Assembly (NCBI GenBank): GCA_937930165.1
Contig: CALGVL010000186.1
Coordinates: forward strand, 1-5,297
Source of the DNA: an uncultured Acetobacteraceae bacterium
Lineage (GTDB): Bacteria > Pseudomonadota > Alphaproteobacteria > Acetobacterales > Acetobacteraceae
Length of the DNA: 5,297 bases
Direction of reading: 5' to 3'
Shown: in pieces, positions 1 to 5,297 of the stretch
How the letters are laid out: every line of letters begins with the position of its first letter
How positions within the stretch are numbered: the stretch's first letter is position 1
The notes under the pieces: generated by a model
What the model was told of the DNA's origin: nothing
The model's input: the letters and a program-made list of their open reading frames with translations, nothing else
Databases searched by the model: none
Position numbers and translations under genes: made by a program

Positions 1-853
1 CCAGATCTTCCCCGCCATGCAGCTCGGCGGCGCGCCGCCGCAGCTCTACGACCAGGCGCGGGACGGCGTGGCCGACATCATCTGGACCCTGCCCGGCAGC
101 ACCCCCGGCCGCTTCCCGAAGGTCGAGGTCTTCGAGCTGCCCTTCGTCTCGCACAAGCGCGCCATCGTGAACTGCAAGGCGATCCAGGAATTCGCCGACA
201 AGCACCTGAAGGACGAGTTCAATGAGGTCCATCCCCTCTGCGTCTGGGGCCATGGCGAGGGGCTGATCCATTCCCGCCGCCCCGTGCGCAGCATGCAGGA
301 CCTGCAAGGGCTCAAGCTCCGCTTCCCCAGCCGGCTGAATGGCGAAGCGCTGCGCGCCCTCGGCGCCGCCCCGGTAGGCATGCCAGTGCCGCAGGTGCCG
401 GAGGCGCTGAGCCAGGGCGTGATCGACGGCGCCGTGGTGCCCTGGGAGGTGGTGCCCAGCCTCAAGCTGCAGGAGATGGTGCGGCACCATACGGAGATCC
501 CCGGCAGCCCTACCCTCTACATCGCCAATTTCATCCTGGCGATGAACAAGGCGAAATATGCCAGCCTGCCGGATGATCTGCGCAAGGTGCTGGACGCCAA
601 CAGCGGCCAGGTAGCGGCCCAGATGGCCGCCCGCCCCTGGGACGAGCGCGGGCCGGTGGTGGAGGAGATGGTCCGCAAGCGCGGCAACGAGATCATCGTC
701 ATCTCCGAGGAGGAGAAGCAGCGCTGGGTGCAGACCACCCAGCCGGTGATCGAGAATTGGGTGAAGCAGGCCGGGGAGCGCGGCATCGACGGCGCCGCCC
801 TGCTCGCCGAGGCGCGGTCGCTGATCGAGAAGCACGGCCAGGGCGTCGCCTGA
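1..853 (+). CDS. dctP: TRAP transporter periplasmic solute-binding protein, DctP family (5' partial)
   Basis: This is the periplasmic receptor of a TRAP transporter. It captures an organic acid and delivers it to the DctQM membrane complex for sodium- or proton-driven uptake. The reading frame is already open at the left edge (first full codon at base 2, giving QIFPAMQLGG), so the ATG at 17 is an internal methionine and the true start with its signal peptide lies outside. The 283 visible codons compare with about 330 for the family. Family signatures, numbered from the internal Met at 17, are the GRFPKVEVFELPF segment (31-43), GLKLRFPSR (98-106), whose Arg102 sits where DctP proteins place the arginine that pairs with the substrate carboxylate, and GVIDGAVVPWEVVPSLKL (134-151). 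The C-terminus is natural, ending in TGA. The dctQ and dctM genes follow, confirming the system. The substrate cannot be read from the sequence; a carboxylate is expected from the family. Confidence 0.95.
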   Translation, partial: QIFPAMQLGGAPPQLYDQARDGVADIIWTLPGSTPGRFPKVEVFELPFVSHKRAIVNCKAIQEFADKHLKDEFNEVHPLCVWGHGEGLIHSRRPVRSMQDLQGLKLRFPSRLNGEALRALGAAPVGMPVPQVPEALSQGVIDGAVVPWEVVPSLKLQEMVRHHTEIPGSPTLYIANFILAMNKAKYASLPDDLRKVLDANSGQVAAQMAARPWDERGPVVEEMVRKRGNEIIVISEEEKQRWVQTTQPVIENWVKQAGERGIDGAALLAEARSLIEKHGQGVA

Positions 854-867
854 CCCGCCTCCCCGCC

Positions 868-913
868 CCTGGAGCATCTTCCGCCTGTCCTGACCCGCGA
901 CGGATGCTCCAGG
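868..913. repeat. Perfect 11-bp inverted repeat between dctP and dctQ
   Basis: The arms CCTGGAGCATC (868-878) and GATGCTCCAGG (903-913) are exact reverse complements separated by 24 bases. The element begins 15 bases after the dctP stop. There is no T-run after the right arm, so it does not look like a simple intrinsic terminator. In the transcript it would form a stable stem-loop between the receptor gene and the membrane-subunit genes. By analogy with intergenic REP hairpins in other solute-uptake operons, it could protect the upstream dctP message and lower expression of dctQM. It may also be one copy of a dispersed palindromic repeat family. I saw no second copy in this window, so both ideas are inference. 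Confidence 0.6.
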
Positions 914-941
914 CTCTCATTCCCAGGGCGGCTTCGCGCCC

Positions 942-981
942 CGGGGCGATCCCGCCCCGCCGCGAACCGCTCCGGCGGAGC
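942..981 (+). promoter_or_regulatory. Structured leader of dctQ with the Shine-Dalgarno inside a small hairpin
   Basis: The dctQ ribosome-binding site is GGAG at 977-980, six bases before the ATG at 987. It forms the 3' arm of a short hairpin, GCTCC (969-973) pairing with GGAGC (977-981) around a GGC loop. Just upstream, CGGGGCG (942-948) pairs with CGCCCCG (953-959) around ATCC. These pairings are seen directly in the sequence. That they limit dctQ initiation is inference. Short complementary runs are common in DNA this GC-rich, so the effect may be trivial. Confidence 0.35.
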
Positions 982-986
982 CGAAG

Positions 987-1481
987 ATGTCCGAACAGCC
1001 GCCCCCGCCACGGGGCGTAATCGCCAGGCTCGGCACCGCGCTCGCCCTCGGCGGCGGCGCGGCGCTGCTGGCCATCGCCCTGCTCACCACTGTCAGCGTG
1101 CTCAAGCGCTGGCTGACCAGCCAGCCGGTGCCGGGCGATTTCGAGATGGTCTCGATCGGCTCCGGTATCGCCGTGCTGGGCTTCCTCGCCTATGGCACGC
1201 TGATGCGGACCAACATCATCGTCGATACCTTCACCACCTGGCTGCCGCGTCGGGCGACGCGGCTGATGGATGCCTTCTGGACCCTGGTCTGGGCCGGGGT
1301 TGCGGCGGTGCTGGCGGAGCGTCTCTGGGTCGGTGCGCGGGAGACGCTGCGGACCGGCACCACCACCATGGTGCTCGGCCTGCCGACCTGGTGGGCGGTG
1401 GGGCTGGGCGCGCTCGGCTTCGCGGTGACGGCGCTCACCGCGCTCCTGTGGGTGGTGCGGCTGCTGCGGGGACAGGGCTGA
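987..1481 (+). CDS. dctQ: TRAP transporter small membrane subunit, DctQ family
   Basis: This is the small integral membrane subunit of the TRAP transporter. It pairs with DctM in the inner membrane and serves as a scaffold for it. The 164-residue length is normal for the family. Four hydrophobic segments are visible at about residues 14-36, 54-74, 93-115 and 134-158. The family signature GDFE (50-53) precedes TM2, and the stretch FLAYGTLMRTNIIVDTF (66-82) followed by LPRRATRLMDAFW matches the usual DctQ pattern of an arginine, a 'VD.FT' element and an LP..R..LD-like loop. The ATG at 987 is supported by GGAG six bases upstream and by a plausible short cytoplasmic N-terminus rich in proline. 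The stop overlaps the dctM start by one base, implying translational coupling and equimolar synthesis. The 133-bp gap from dctP is unusually long for this otherwise tight operon. Confidence 0.93.
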   Translation: MSEQPPPPRGVIARLGTALALGGGAALLAIALLTTVSVLKRWLTSQPVPGDFEMVSIGSGIAVLGFLAYGTLMRTNIIVDTFTTWLPRRATRLMDAFWTLVWAGVAAVLAERLWVGARETLRTGTTTMVLGLPTWWAVGLGALGFAVTALTALLWVVRLLRGQG

Positions 1482-2806
1482 TGGCCCAGGAATTCTTCAT
1501 CGCCGGCGTCGGCTTCGCGGCGCTGCTGGGGCTGATCGTGCTGCGCGCCCCCGTCGGGCTCTCGATGCTGCTGGTCGGGGCGGGGGGCTATGTCTGGATC
1601 GTCGATACGGCAACCCTGCTCAACTACCTGAAGACCACGCCCTACCACCTCTTCGCCAGCTACACGCTTTCCATCATCCCGCTCTTCATCCTGATGGGCG
1701 CGCTGGCGGAGCGGGGCGGGCTGGCGCGCGACCTCTTTGCCGCTGCCAATGCGGTGTTCGGGCACAAGCGCGGTGGCATGGCCATGGGGGTGGTCGGCGC
1801 CTGCGCCTGTTTCGGCGCGGTCTGCGGCAGCTCGGTCGCCACCACCGCCACCTTCGGCCGGGCGGCGCTGCCGGAGCTGCGCCGCTACGGCTACGATCCC
1901 GGCCTCTCCACCGGCACCATCGCGGTGGGCGGCACGCTCGGCATCCTCATCCCGCCCAGTGTCATCCTGGTGGTCTATGCCATCAGCACGGAGCAGAACA
2001 TCGCCAAGCTGTTCATGGCGGCGCTGATTCCCGGGCTGCTGGCGACCCTGTTCTATATGAGCGCCATCGCCCTGATATCGCGGCTGCGGCCGGAGCTGAC
2101 ACCGGCCGGCGGCGGCGTTTCCGCCGCGGAGCGGCGGGAGGCGATGCTGAACGTCATCCCCGTGCTGCTGATCGCCGTCATCGTCGTGGGCGGCATCTAT
2201 GGCGGCGTCTTCACCCCGACGGAGAGCGCCGCGATCGGCTGCATCGGCACCCTCGCGGTCGGGGTGCTGCGTGGCACGCTGAAGGGGCGGCACATCCTGG
2301 AGGCGCTGCTGGCCACCGCCGAGACCACGGCGATGATCTTCGTCATCCTGCTCGGCGCCGAGGTGTTCAACGCCTTCCTGGCGCTGAGCCAGGCGCCCGA
2401 CCTGCTGGCGGTCTGGATCACCGAGCAGGACTTTCCGCCCTATGGCGTGCTGGCGATCCTGCTGCTGGCCTATATCGTCCTGGGCGCGGTGATGGACGAG
2501 CTGGCCATGATCCTGCTGACCCTGCCGGTCTTCTTCCCGGTCGTCACCGCGCTGGATTTCGGCCTGGGCAGCACGGAGGAGACGGCGATCTGGTTCGGCA
2601 TCCTGGTGCTGGTGGTGGTCGGCATCGGGCTGACGGCGCCGCCCATCGGGCTGAACGTCTTCGTCATCTCCGCCCTGGCGCGGGATGTGCCGATCGCCCG
2701 CACCTATCGCGGCGTGCTGCCCTTCCTGGCGACGGATCTGGTGCGGCTGGTGCTGCTCGTGGCCTTCCCGGCGCTCAGCCTCTGGCTGGTGCGGGTGCTG
2801 ACCTGA
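1481..2806 (+). CDS. dctM: TRAP transporter large permease subunit, DctM family
   Basis: This is the large inner-membrane subunit that carries the substrate and cation pathway of the TRAP transporter. The ATG at 1481 overlaps the dctQ stop (TGATG) and gives 441 residues, the standard DctM length. An in-frame ATG at 1391 would add 30 non-hydrophobic residues inside dctQ and is rejected. The protein is hydrophobic almost throughout, consistent with the many membrane helices and two re-entrant hairpins known for the family. Clear family motifs in order are CGSSVATTATFG (115-126), GTLGILIPPSVI (151-162), GGVFTPTESAAIG (241-253), GAVMDELAMILLTLP (335-349) and GLTAPPIGLNVFVISA (383-398). The GSS and TAPP-type motifs lie in the substrate and sodium-binding region described for TRAP permeases. 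Nothing appears truncated, so the TRAP operon seems intact apart from the part of dctP outside the window. Confidence 0.96.
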   Translation: MAQEFFIAGVGFAALLGLIVLRAPVGLSMLLVGAGGYVWIVDTATLLNYLKTTPYHLFASYTLSIIPLFILMGALAERGGLARDLFAAANAVFGHKRGGMAMGVVGACACFGAVCGSSVATTATFGRAALPELRRYGYDPGLSTGTIAVGGTLGILIPPSVILVVYAISTEQNIAKLFMAALIPGLLATLFYMSAIALISRLRPELTPAGGGVSAAERREAMLNVIPVLLIAVIVVGGIYGGVFTPTESAAIGCIGTLAVGVLRGTLKGRHILEALLATAETTAMIFVILLGAEVFNAFLALSQAPDLLAVWITEQDFPPYGVLAILLLAYIVLGAVMDELAMILLTLPVFFPVVTALDFGLGSTEETAIWFGILVLVVVGIGLTAPPIGLNVFVISALARDVPIARTYRGVLPFLATDLVRLVLLVAFPALSLWLVRVLT

Positions 2807-3551
2807 ATCGCGGCGGATGTGGTGGCGAAGGCGCCGCCGGACGGGACGGTACTCGGCTCGGTGCCGGCCGGGCCGCTGGTGATCAACCGGCACATCTACC
2901 GCACGATGCCCTTCGACCCGCTGGCGGATTTCACGCCGGTCAGCCGCTTCGCGGCGATCCCGGTGGTGATCCTGGCGGCCAACGACTTCCCGCCGCGCAA
3001 CATCGCCGAATTCTCGGAATGGCTGCGCGCCGGGCGGGCGGCCGCCTGCGGCACGCCGGGGGCGGGCACGACGCAGCACCTGACCGACATGCAGCTGCTG
3101 CGCGCACTGGGCGCCGAATGCATTATCGTGCATTACCGCGGCACCGGCCCGGCGCTGCCCGATCTGCTGACCGGCAAGATCCAGGTCTATACCGACACCG
3201 TGGTCACCGGCCTGCCGCCTGTGCGTGAGGGGCGGGCCCGCGCCCTCGCCATCGCGTCGCGCCAGCGTTCCTCCCTGGCGCCGGAGATCCCGACCGTGGC
3301 GGAGACGATCCCGGGTCGAGGCCGATACCTGGCTGGCGCTGATGGCGCCGAAGGGGCTGCCGGAGGCGCTGGCGGCACGGCTGGAGCAAGCCGCGGTCTC
3401 GATGGCCCGCGATCCCGCCGTGGTGGCACGCCTGCGCGAGCTGGGTGCGGAGGCCGTCGGCTCCACCCGGGCGGAGCTCGCCGCCCTCATTCGGGCGCAG
3501 GATGCGAAATGGGGGCCTGTGGCGCGGGAAGCGGACGTCATGGCCGACTGA
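2807..3551 (+). pseudogene. Decayed Bug/TctC-family (TTT) periplasmic receptor: 5'-truncated and frameshifted
   Basis: Translation from 2807, the codon right after the dctM stop, gives IAADVVAKAPPDG, a core Bug-family signature that normally lies about 80 residues into the protein. The signal peptide and first strand (equivalent to residues 1-78 of the intact paralogue at 3711) are missing, and no plausible start with a ribosome-binding site exists; the first candidate is a GTG at 2819. Homology continues through PFDPLADFTPVSRF, CGTPGAGTTQH, VHYRGTGPALPDLLTGKIQV and PEIPTVAETIPG. It then leaves the frame at about 3311-3317 and resumes in the next frame as VEADTWLALMAPKG, running on to the TGA at 3549-3551 with a normal C-terminal domain. 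The shift equals a 2-base deletion or 1-base insertion. About 248 residues of a normal ~325 remain. A sequencing error could explain the shift but not the missing N-terminus. A functional product is unlikely. Confidence 0.9.
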
Positions 3552-3561
3552 AGCGGCGGTT

Positions 3562-3586
3562 GCGCCCCTGCGATGCACAGGGGCGC
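3562..3586 (+). terminator. Possible terminator hairpin after the pseudogene (no T-tract)
   Basis: GCGCCCCTG (3562-3570) and CAGGGGCGC (3578-3586) are perfect complements around the 7-base loop CGATGCA. The hairpin starts 11 bases after the pseudogene stop, where a terminator for the TRAP operon and the decayed receptor would be expected. No run of T follows (GGCCACCATC), so it is not a canonical intrinsic terminator. It may instead be a processing or pausing hairpin. Confidence 0.45.
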
Positions 3587-3599
3587 GGCCACCATCCGC

Positions 3600-3635
3600 C
3601 ATACCAGGGCTTGCCCTGGCATGTTGCAATTGCAA
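3600..3635 (+). promoter_or_regulatory. Two abutting palindromes upstream of the intact Bug gene: putative operator/promoter region
   Basis: The first palindrome spans 3600-3623. Its arms CCAGGGC (3604-3610) and GCCCTGG (3613-3619) surround TT, and after one mismatch CAT (3600-3602) pairs with ATG (3621-3623). The second begins at the next base: TTGCAATTGCAA (3624-3635), a perfect 12-bp palindrome that is also a direct repeat of TTGCAA. It lies in an AT-richer island within very GC-rich DNA, 76 bases before the GTG of the receptor gene. A weak sigma70-like pair, TTGCCC (3611-3616) and AATCAT (3634-3639) with a 17-base spacer, would overlap both palindromes. The symmetry is seen directly. The operator and promoter roles are inference, and no regulator gene is present in the window. 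Confidence 0.45.
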
Positions 3636-3695
3636 TCATCCCGTAAAGCAACGCGGTCAAACCGCCGCGTCAGCACCAACAATTGCCGTCCGACT

Positions 3696-3713
3696 GGAGG
3701 AGACGTCAGAGTG
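3696..3713 (+). promoter_or_regulatory. Strong Shine-Dalgarno that fixes a GTG start for the Bug receptor
   Basis: GGAGGAG at 3696-3702 is the strongest ribosome-binding site in the window and stands eight bases before GTG at 3711. It decides the start over the in-frame ATG at 3573, which would run through the intergenic hairpin and palindromes and bury the signal peptide 46 residues inside the protein. Confidence 0.8.
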
Positions 3714-4685
3714 ACAAGTGGTCCAAGCATCAGCCGTCGTACCGCCCTGGCCTTCGGTGCCGCCGCGGCGCTCGCCCGCCCTGCCCTCGCACAGGGCAGC
3801 TTTCCGGACCGGCCGATCCGGCTGATCGTCCCCTGGACGCCCGGCGGCTCAAGCGACGGCCAGATGCGGGCGATCGCGGAGAGTGCCTCAAGGCGTCTCA
3901 AGCAGCCGGTCGTTGTCGAAAACAAGCCCGGCGCCGCGGGTACGCTCGGCGCGTTGACCATCAAGGACGCGAAGGCGGACGGTTACCACCTGACGCAGAT
4001 GCCGATTTCGGTCTTCCGTCTGCCGCACATGATGGAGCGGCCCAATTTCAACCCGCTGAAGGACTTCACCTACATCATCCACGTCACCGGCTACCTGTTC
4101 GGCGTGGTGGTGCGCGCCGACAGCCCCTGGAAGACCTGGCAGGACCTGATCGCCTATGCCAAGGCCAATCCCGGTAAGATCACCTATGGCAGTCCGGGCG
4201 TCGGCACCTCGCTGCACATCACCATGGAGCAGATCGCGGCGCAGCTCGGCATCCAGTGGGTGCATGTGCCCTTCCGCGGCGTCTCCGAGAACATGCAGGC
4301 GTGCCTCTCCGGCTCGGTCGACGTCACCGCGGATTCCACCGGCTGGGCGCCCCTGGTGGAGAGCGGCAAGCTTCGGCTGCTCGTGGTCTGGAGCGCCAAG
4401 CGGGCGAAGCGCTTCCCCGACGCACCCACGCTGCGCGAGGTCGGCCTCGATATTGTCTCCGCCTCGCCCTACGGCTTCGCCGGCCCGGCAGGCATGGATC
4501 CTGCCGTGGTCAAGGTTCTGCATGACGCGTTCAAGGAGGCGCTCTTCGACCCGGCCCATCTGAAGGTGCTGGAACGCTTCGACATGGAGCCCTGGTACAT
4601 GAACAGCGCGGACTACACCGCCTTCGCGGAGCGCACCTACAAGGAGGAAGGCGAGATGATCCGCCGCCTCGGCCTCCGCGTCTGA
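3711..4685 (+). CDS. Bug/TctC-family (tripartite tricarboxylate transporter) periplasmic substrate-binding protein
   Basis: This is a periplasmic receptor of the Bug family, whose known members bind small carboxylates or related solutes for TctAB-type transport or sensing. The GTG start gives 324 residues, the usual family length. The N-terminus SISRRTALAFGAAAA (6-20) carries a twin-arginine pair before a hydrophobic stretch, with a likely signal-peptidase cut after ALA at 25-27, suggesting Tat export. Family hallmarks follow: FPDRPIRLIVPWTPGGSSDG (31-50), VVVENKPGAAG (67-77), DAKADGYHL (86-94), NPLKDFTYI (114-122), ITYGSPGVGTSLHI (157-170), VHVPFRG (184-190), SGSVDVTADST (200-210) and FPDAPTLREVG (235-245). 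No tctA or tctB lies nearby, so it is an orphan here, as is common for this amplified family. It is not a close copy of the decayed receptor upstream. The ligand cannot be inferred. Confidence 0.94.
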   Translation: MTSGPSISRRTALAFGAAAALARPALAQGSFPDRPIRLIVPWTPGGSSDGQMRAIAESASRRLKQPVVVENKPGAAGTLGALTIKDAKADGYHLTQMPISVFRLPHMMERPNFNPLKDFTYIIHVTGYLFGVVVRADSPWKTWQDLIAYAKANPGKITYGSPGVGTSLHITMEQIAAQLGIQWVHVPFRGVSENMQACLSGSVDVTADSTGWAPLVESGKLRLLVVWSAKRAKRFPDAPTLREVGLDIVSASPYGFAGPAGMDPAVVKVLHDAFKEALFDPAHLKVLERFDMEPWYMNSADYTAFAERTYKEEGEMIRRLGLRV

Positions 4686-4699
4686 CAGGGGCCAAGGTC

Positions 4700-4749
4700 A
4701 GGACCACTCCCGGCTGGCGCAGCCGCCGCTGGCGGCTGCCTCTGGTCCT
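4700..4749. terminator. Nested inverted repeat between convergent genes: possible bidirectional terminator
   Basis: The inner stem GCAGCCGCC (4719-4727) pairs perfectly with GGCGGCTGC (4731-4739) around a GCT loop. The outer stem AGGACCA (4700-4706) pairs perfectly with TGGTCCT (4743-4749). Being symmetric, the structure folds in transcripts of either strand and sits where the Bug gene (stop at 4685) and the minus-strand mlaA (stop at 4751-4749) converge. Neither side has a T-run, so Rho-independent termination is plausible but unproven. The outer arm overlaps the last base of the mlaA stop codon. Confidence 0.55.
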
Positions 4750-5297
4750 CAGGGCGGCTCTGGCCCGGCTTCCGTCTCGCCCACGGGCTCCTCCGCCCGG
4801 TCCGCCGGGCAGGCTGCGGCGCGCCGCTGGAGATAGGCGCTGCGATAGATCGCATAGGCGTCGAGCGATTGCGCGTCGATGCGCTCAAGCTCCTCATGGA
4901 GCTGGGCATAGCCGATGAAGGCGTCGCTGCCGCTCCAGGCGGCATAGGCATCCGGCCCCAGCGCCTGGGAGAGCGCCACGCCCAGGCCCACCCGCGCCCC
5001 CGCATCCCGCAGGGTCGAGGGGCCGAGCAACGGCAGCACCAGGAAGGGGCCGCTCGGCACCCCCCAATGACAGACCGCATCCGCGATGCCGAAGGGCTGG
5101 CGCGGATAGCCCATGGCGGCAGCCCGGTCGTGAATGCCCGCAAGGCCGAGGGTCGAGTTGATGCCGAAGCGCGCCGCGGCATTCGCCGCCAGGCCGGGAT
5201 CGCCTGCGGCCAGGCCGCTCAGGGCGGTGACGGGCTCGTTCAGGTTGGCCAGCGCATTGGCGATGCCATGCCGGACTTCGGGGGTGGTGGCGGAGAG
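4749..5297 (-). CDS. mlaA: MlaA (VacJ) family outer-membrane phospholipid-asymmetry lipoprotein (5' partial)
   Basis: MlaA sits in the outer membrane with porins and removes mislocalised phospholipids from the outer leaflet, passing them to periplasmic MlaC and the inner-membrane MlaFEDB complex. The frame is open to the right edge, leaving 182 residues of an expected ~230-260; the signal peptide and lipobox cysteine would lie outside. Numbering from the edge, family features are NALANLNEPVTAL (14-26), RFGINSTLGLAGIHDRA (43-59), which corresponds to the usual RF..NTT.G..G..D.A element, WGVPSGPFLVLPLLGPSTLRD (78-98, the most diagnostic stretch) and ERIDAQSLDAYAIYRSAYLQ (138-157), matching the C-terminal helix. 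The usual EDFGQTLG before WGVP is replaced by QPFGIADAVCH with an unusual cysteine. The tail after 160 is acidic and proline-rich and probably disordered. No other mla gene is visible here. Confidence 0.93.
   Translation of the reverse strand, partial: LSATTPEVRHGIANALANLNEPVTALSGLAAGDPGLAANAAARFGINSTLGLAGIHDRAAAMGYPRQPFGIADAVCHWGVPSGPFLVLPLLGPSTLRDAGARVGLGVALSQALGPDAYAAWSGSDAFIGYAQLHEELERIDAQSLDAYAIYRSAYLQRRAAACPADRAEEPVGETEAGPEPP

Noticed and set aside
757..1020. Small + strand frame spanning the end of dctP and the dctP-dctQ gap
   Set aside because: Its arginine- and proline-rich product is typical of an out-of-frame reading of GC-rich DNA, with no ribosome-binding site and overlaps at both ends with real genes.
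1391..1480. Upstream ATG for dctM at 1391
   Set aside because: It would add 30 residues without homology or hydrophobic character and overlap dctQ by 91 bases. The ATG at 1481 gives the normal family length and a TGATG junction.
3225..3551. A separate 108-codon gene covering the end of the receptor remnant
   Set aside because: Only residues after about 3315 match the receptor family; the earlier part is out-of-frame noise. It is the C-terminal piece of the frameshifted pseudogene.
3317..3646. Out-of-frame extension of the receptor remnant past the frameshift to 3646
   Set aside because: It is Gly/Ala/Arg-rich without homology, while the true receptor C-terminus is found in the neighbouring frame.
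3573..3710. N-terminal extension of the intact Bug receptor from an ATG at 3573
   Set aside because: The extension translates the intergenic hairpin and palindromes, has no ribosome-binding site, and would place the signal peptide internally. The GTG at 3711 has a strong Shine-Dalgarno at ideal spacing.
1190..3964. A 924-codon open frame on the minus strand covering dctQ, dctM, the receptor remnant and the start of the next receptor
   Set aside because: It is antisense to three well-supported genes. Its product is low-complexity (rich in Arg, Gln, His, Asp) with no recognisable domain, and long stop-free antisense frames are expected in very GC-rich coding DNA.
3888..4559. A 223-codon minus-strand frame inside the intact Bug receptor gene
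   Set aside because: It is a shadow of the conserved receptor on the other strand, and its product shows no recognisable domain.

Overview
The window looks like chromosomal DNA from a GC-rich alphaproteobacterium. Acetobacteraceae, and Roseomonas-like genera in particular, are my best guess. The basis is the very GC-rich codon third positions, the combination of tripartite carboxylate transporters with orphan 'Bug' (TctC/TTT) periplasmic receptors, and a divergent MlaA. This is inference from sequence character, not a database match.

Layout, left to right. (1) Positions 1-2806 on the + strand hold a TRAP transporter operon: dctP (periplasmic receptor, 5' end cut by the window edge), a 133-bp gap with strong secondary structure, dctQ (small 4-TM subunit) and dctM (large permease). 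dctQ and dctM overlap by one base (TGATG). (2) At 2807-3551 lies the remnant of a Bug/TctC-type receptor gene. It has lost about the first 78 residues, is joined directly to the dctM stop codon in the same reading frame, and carries a frameshift near 3311-3317. (3) A 159-bp intergenic stretch (3552-3710) contains a GC-rich hairpin, two abutting palindromes in an AT-richer island, and a strong Shine-Dalgarno. (4) An intact Bug/TctC receptor with a twin-arginine-like signal peptide runs 3711-4685, started from GTG. (5) A nested inverted repeat (4700-4749) separates it from a convergent minus-strand mlaA gene (4749 to beyond 5297), whose 5' end is outside the window.

Functionally, the region is mostly about uptake of small organic (probably carboxylate) solutes. 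The TRAP system has all three subunits and is probably functional. The intact Bug receptor is an orphan here, with no tctA/tctB membrane partners visible. The MlaA gene belongs to outer-membrane phospholipid asymmetry maintenance and seems unrelated to the transport genes. No RNA genes, CRISPR arrays, insertion sequences or phage genes are visible. I see no wholly new system. The points most worth a second look are the decayed Bug gene fused to the end of dctM, the palindrome pair upstream of the intact Bug gene, and the perfect inverted repeat between dctP and dctQ.
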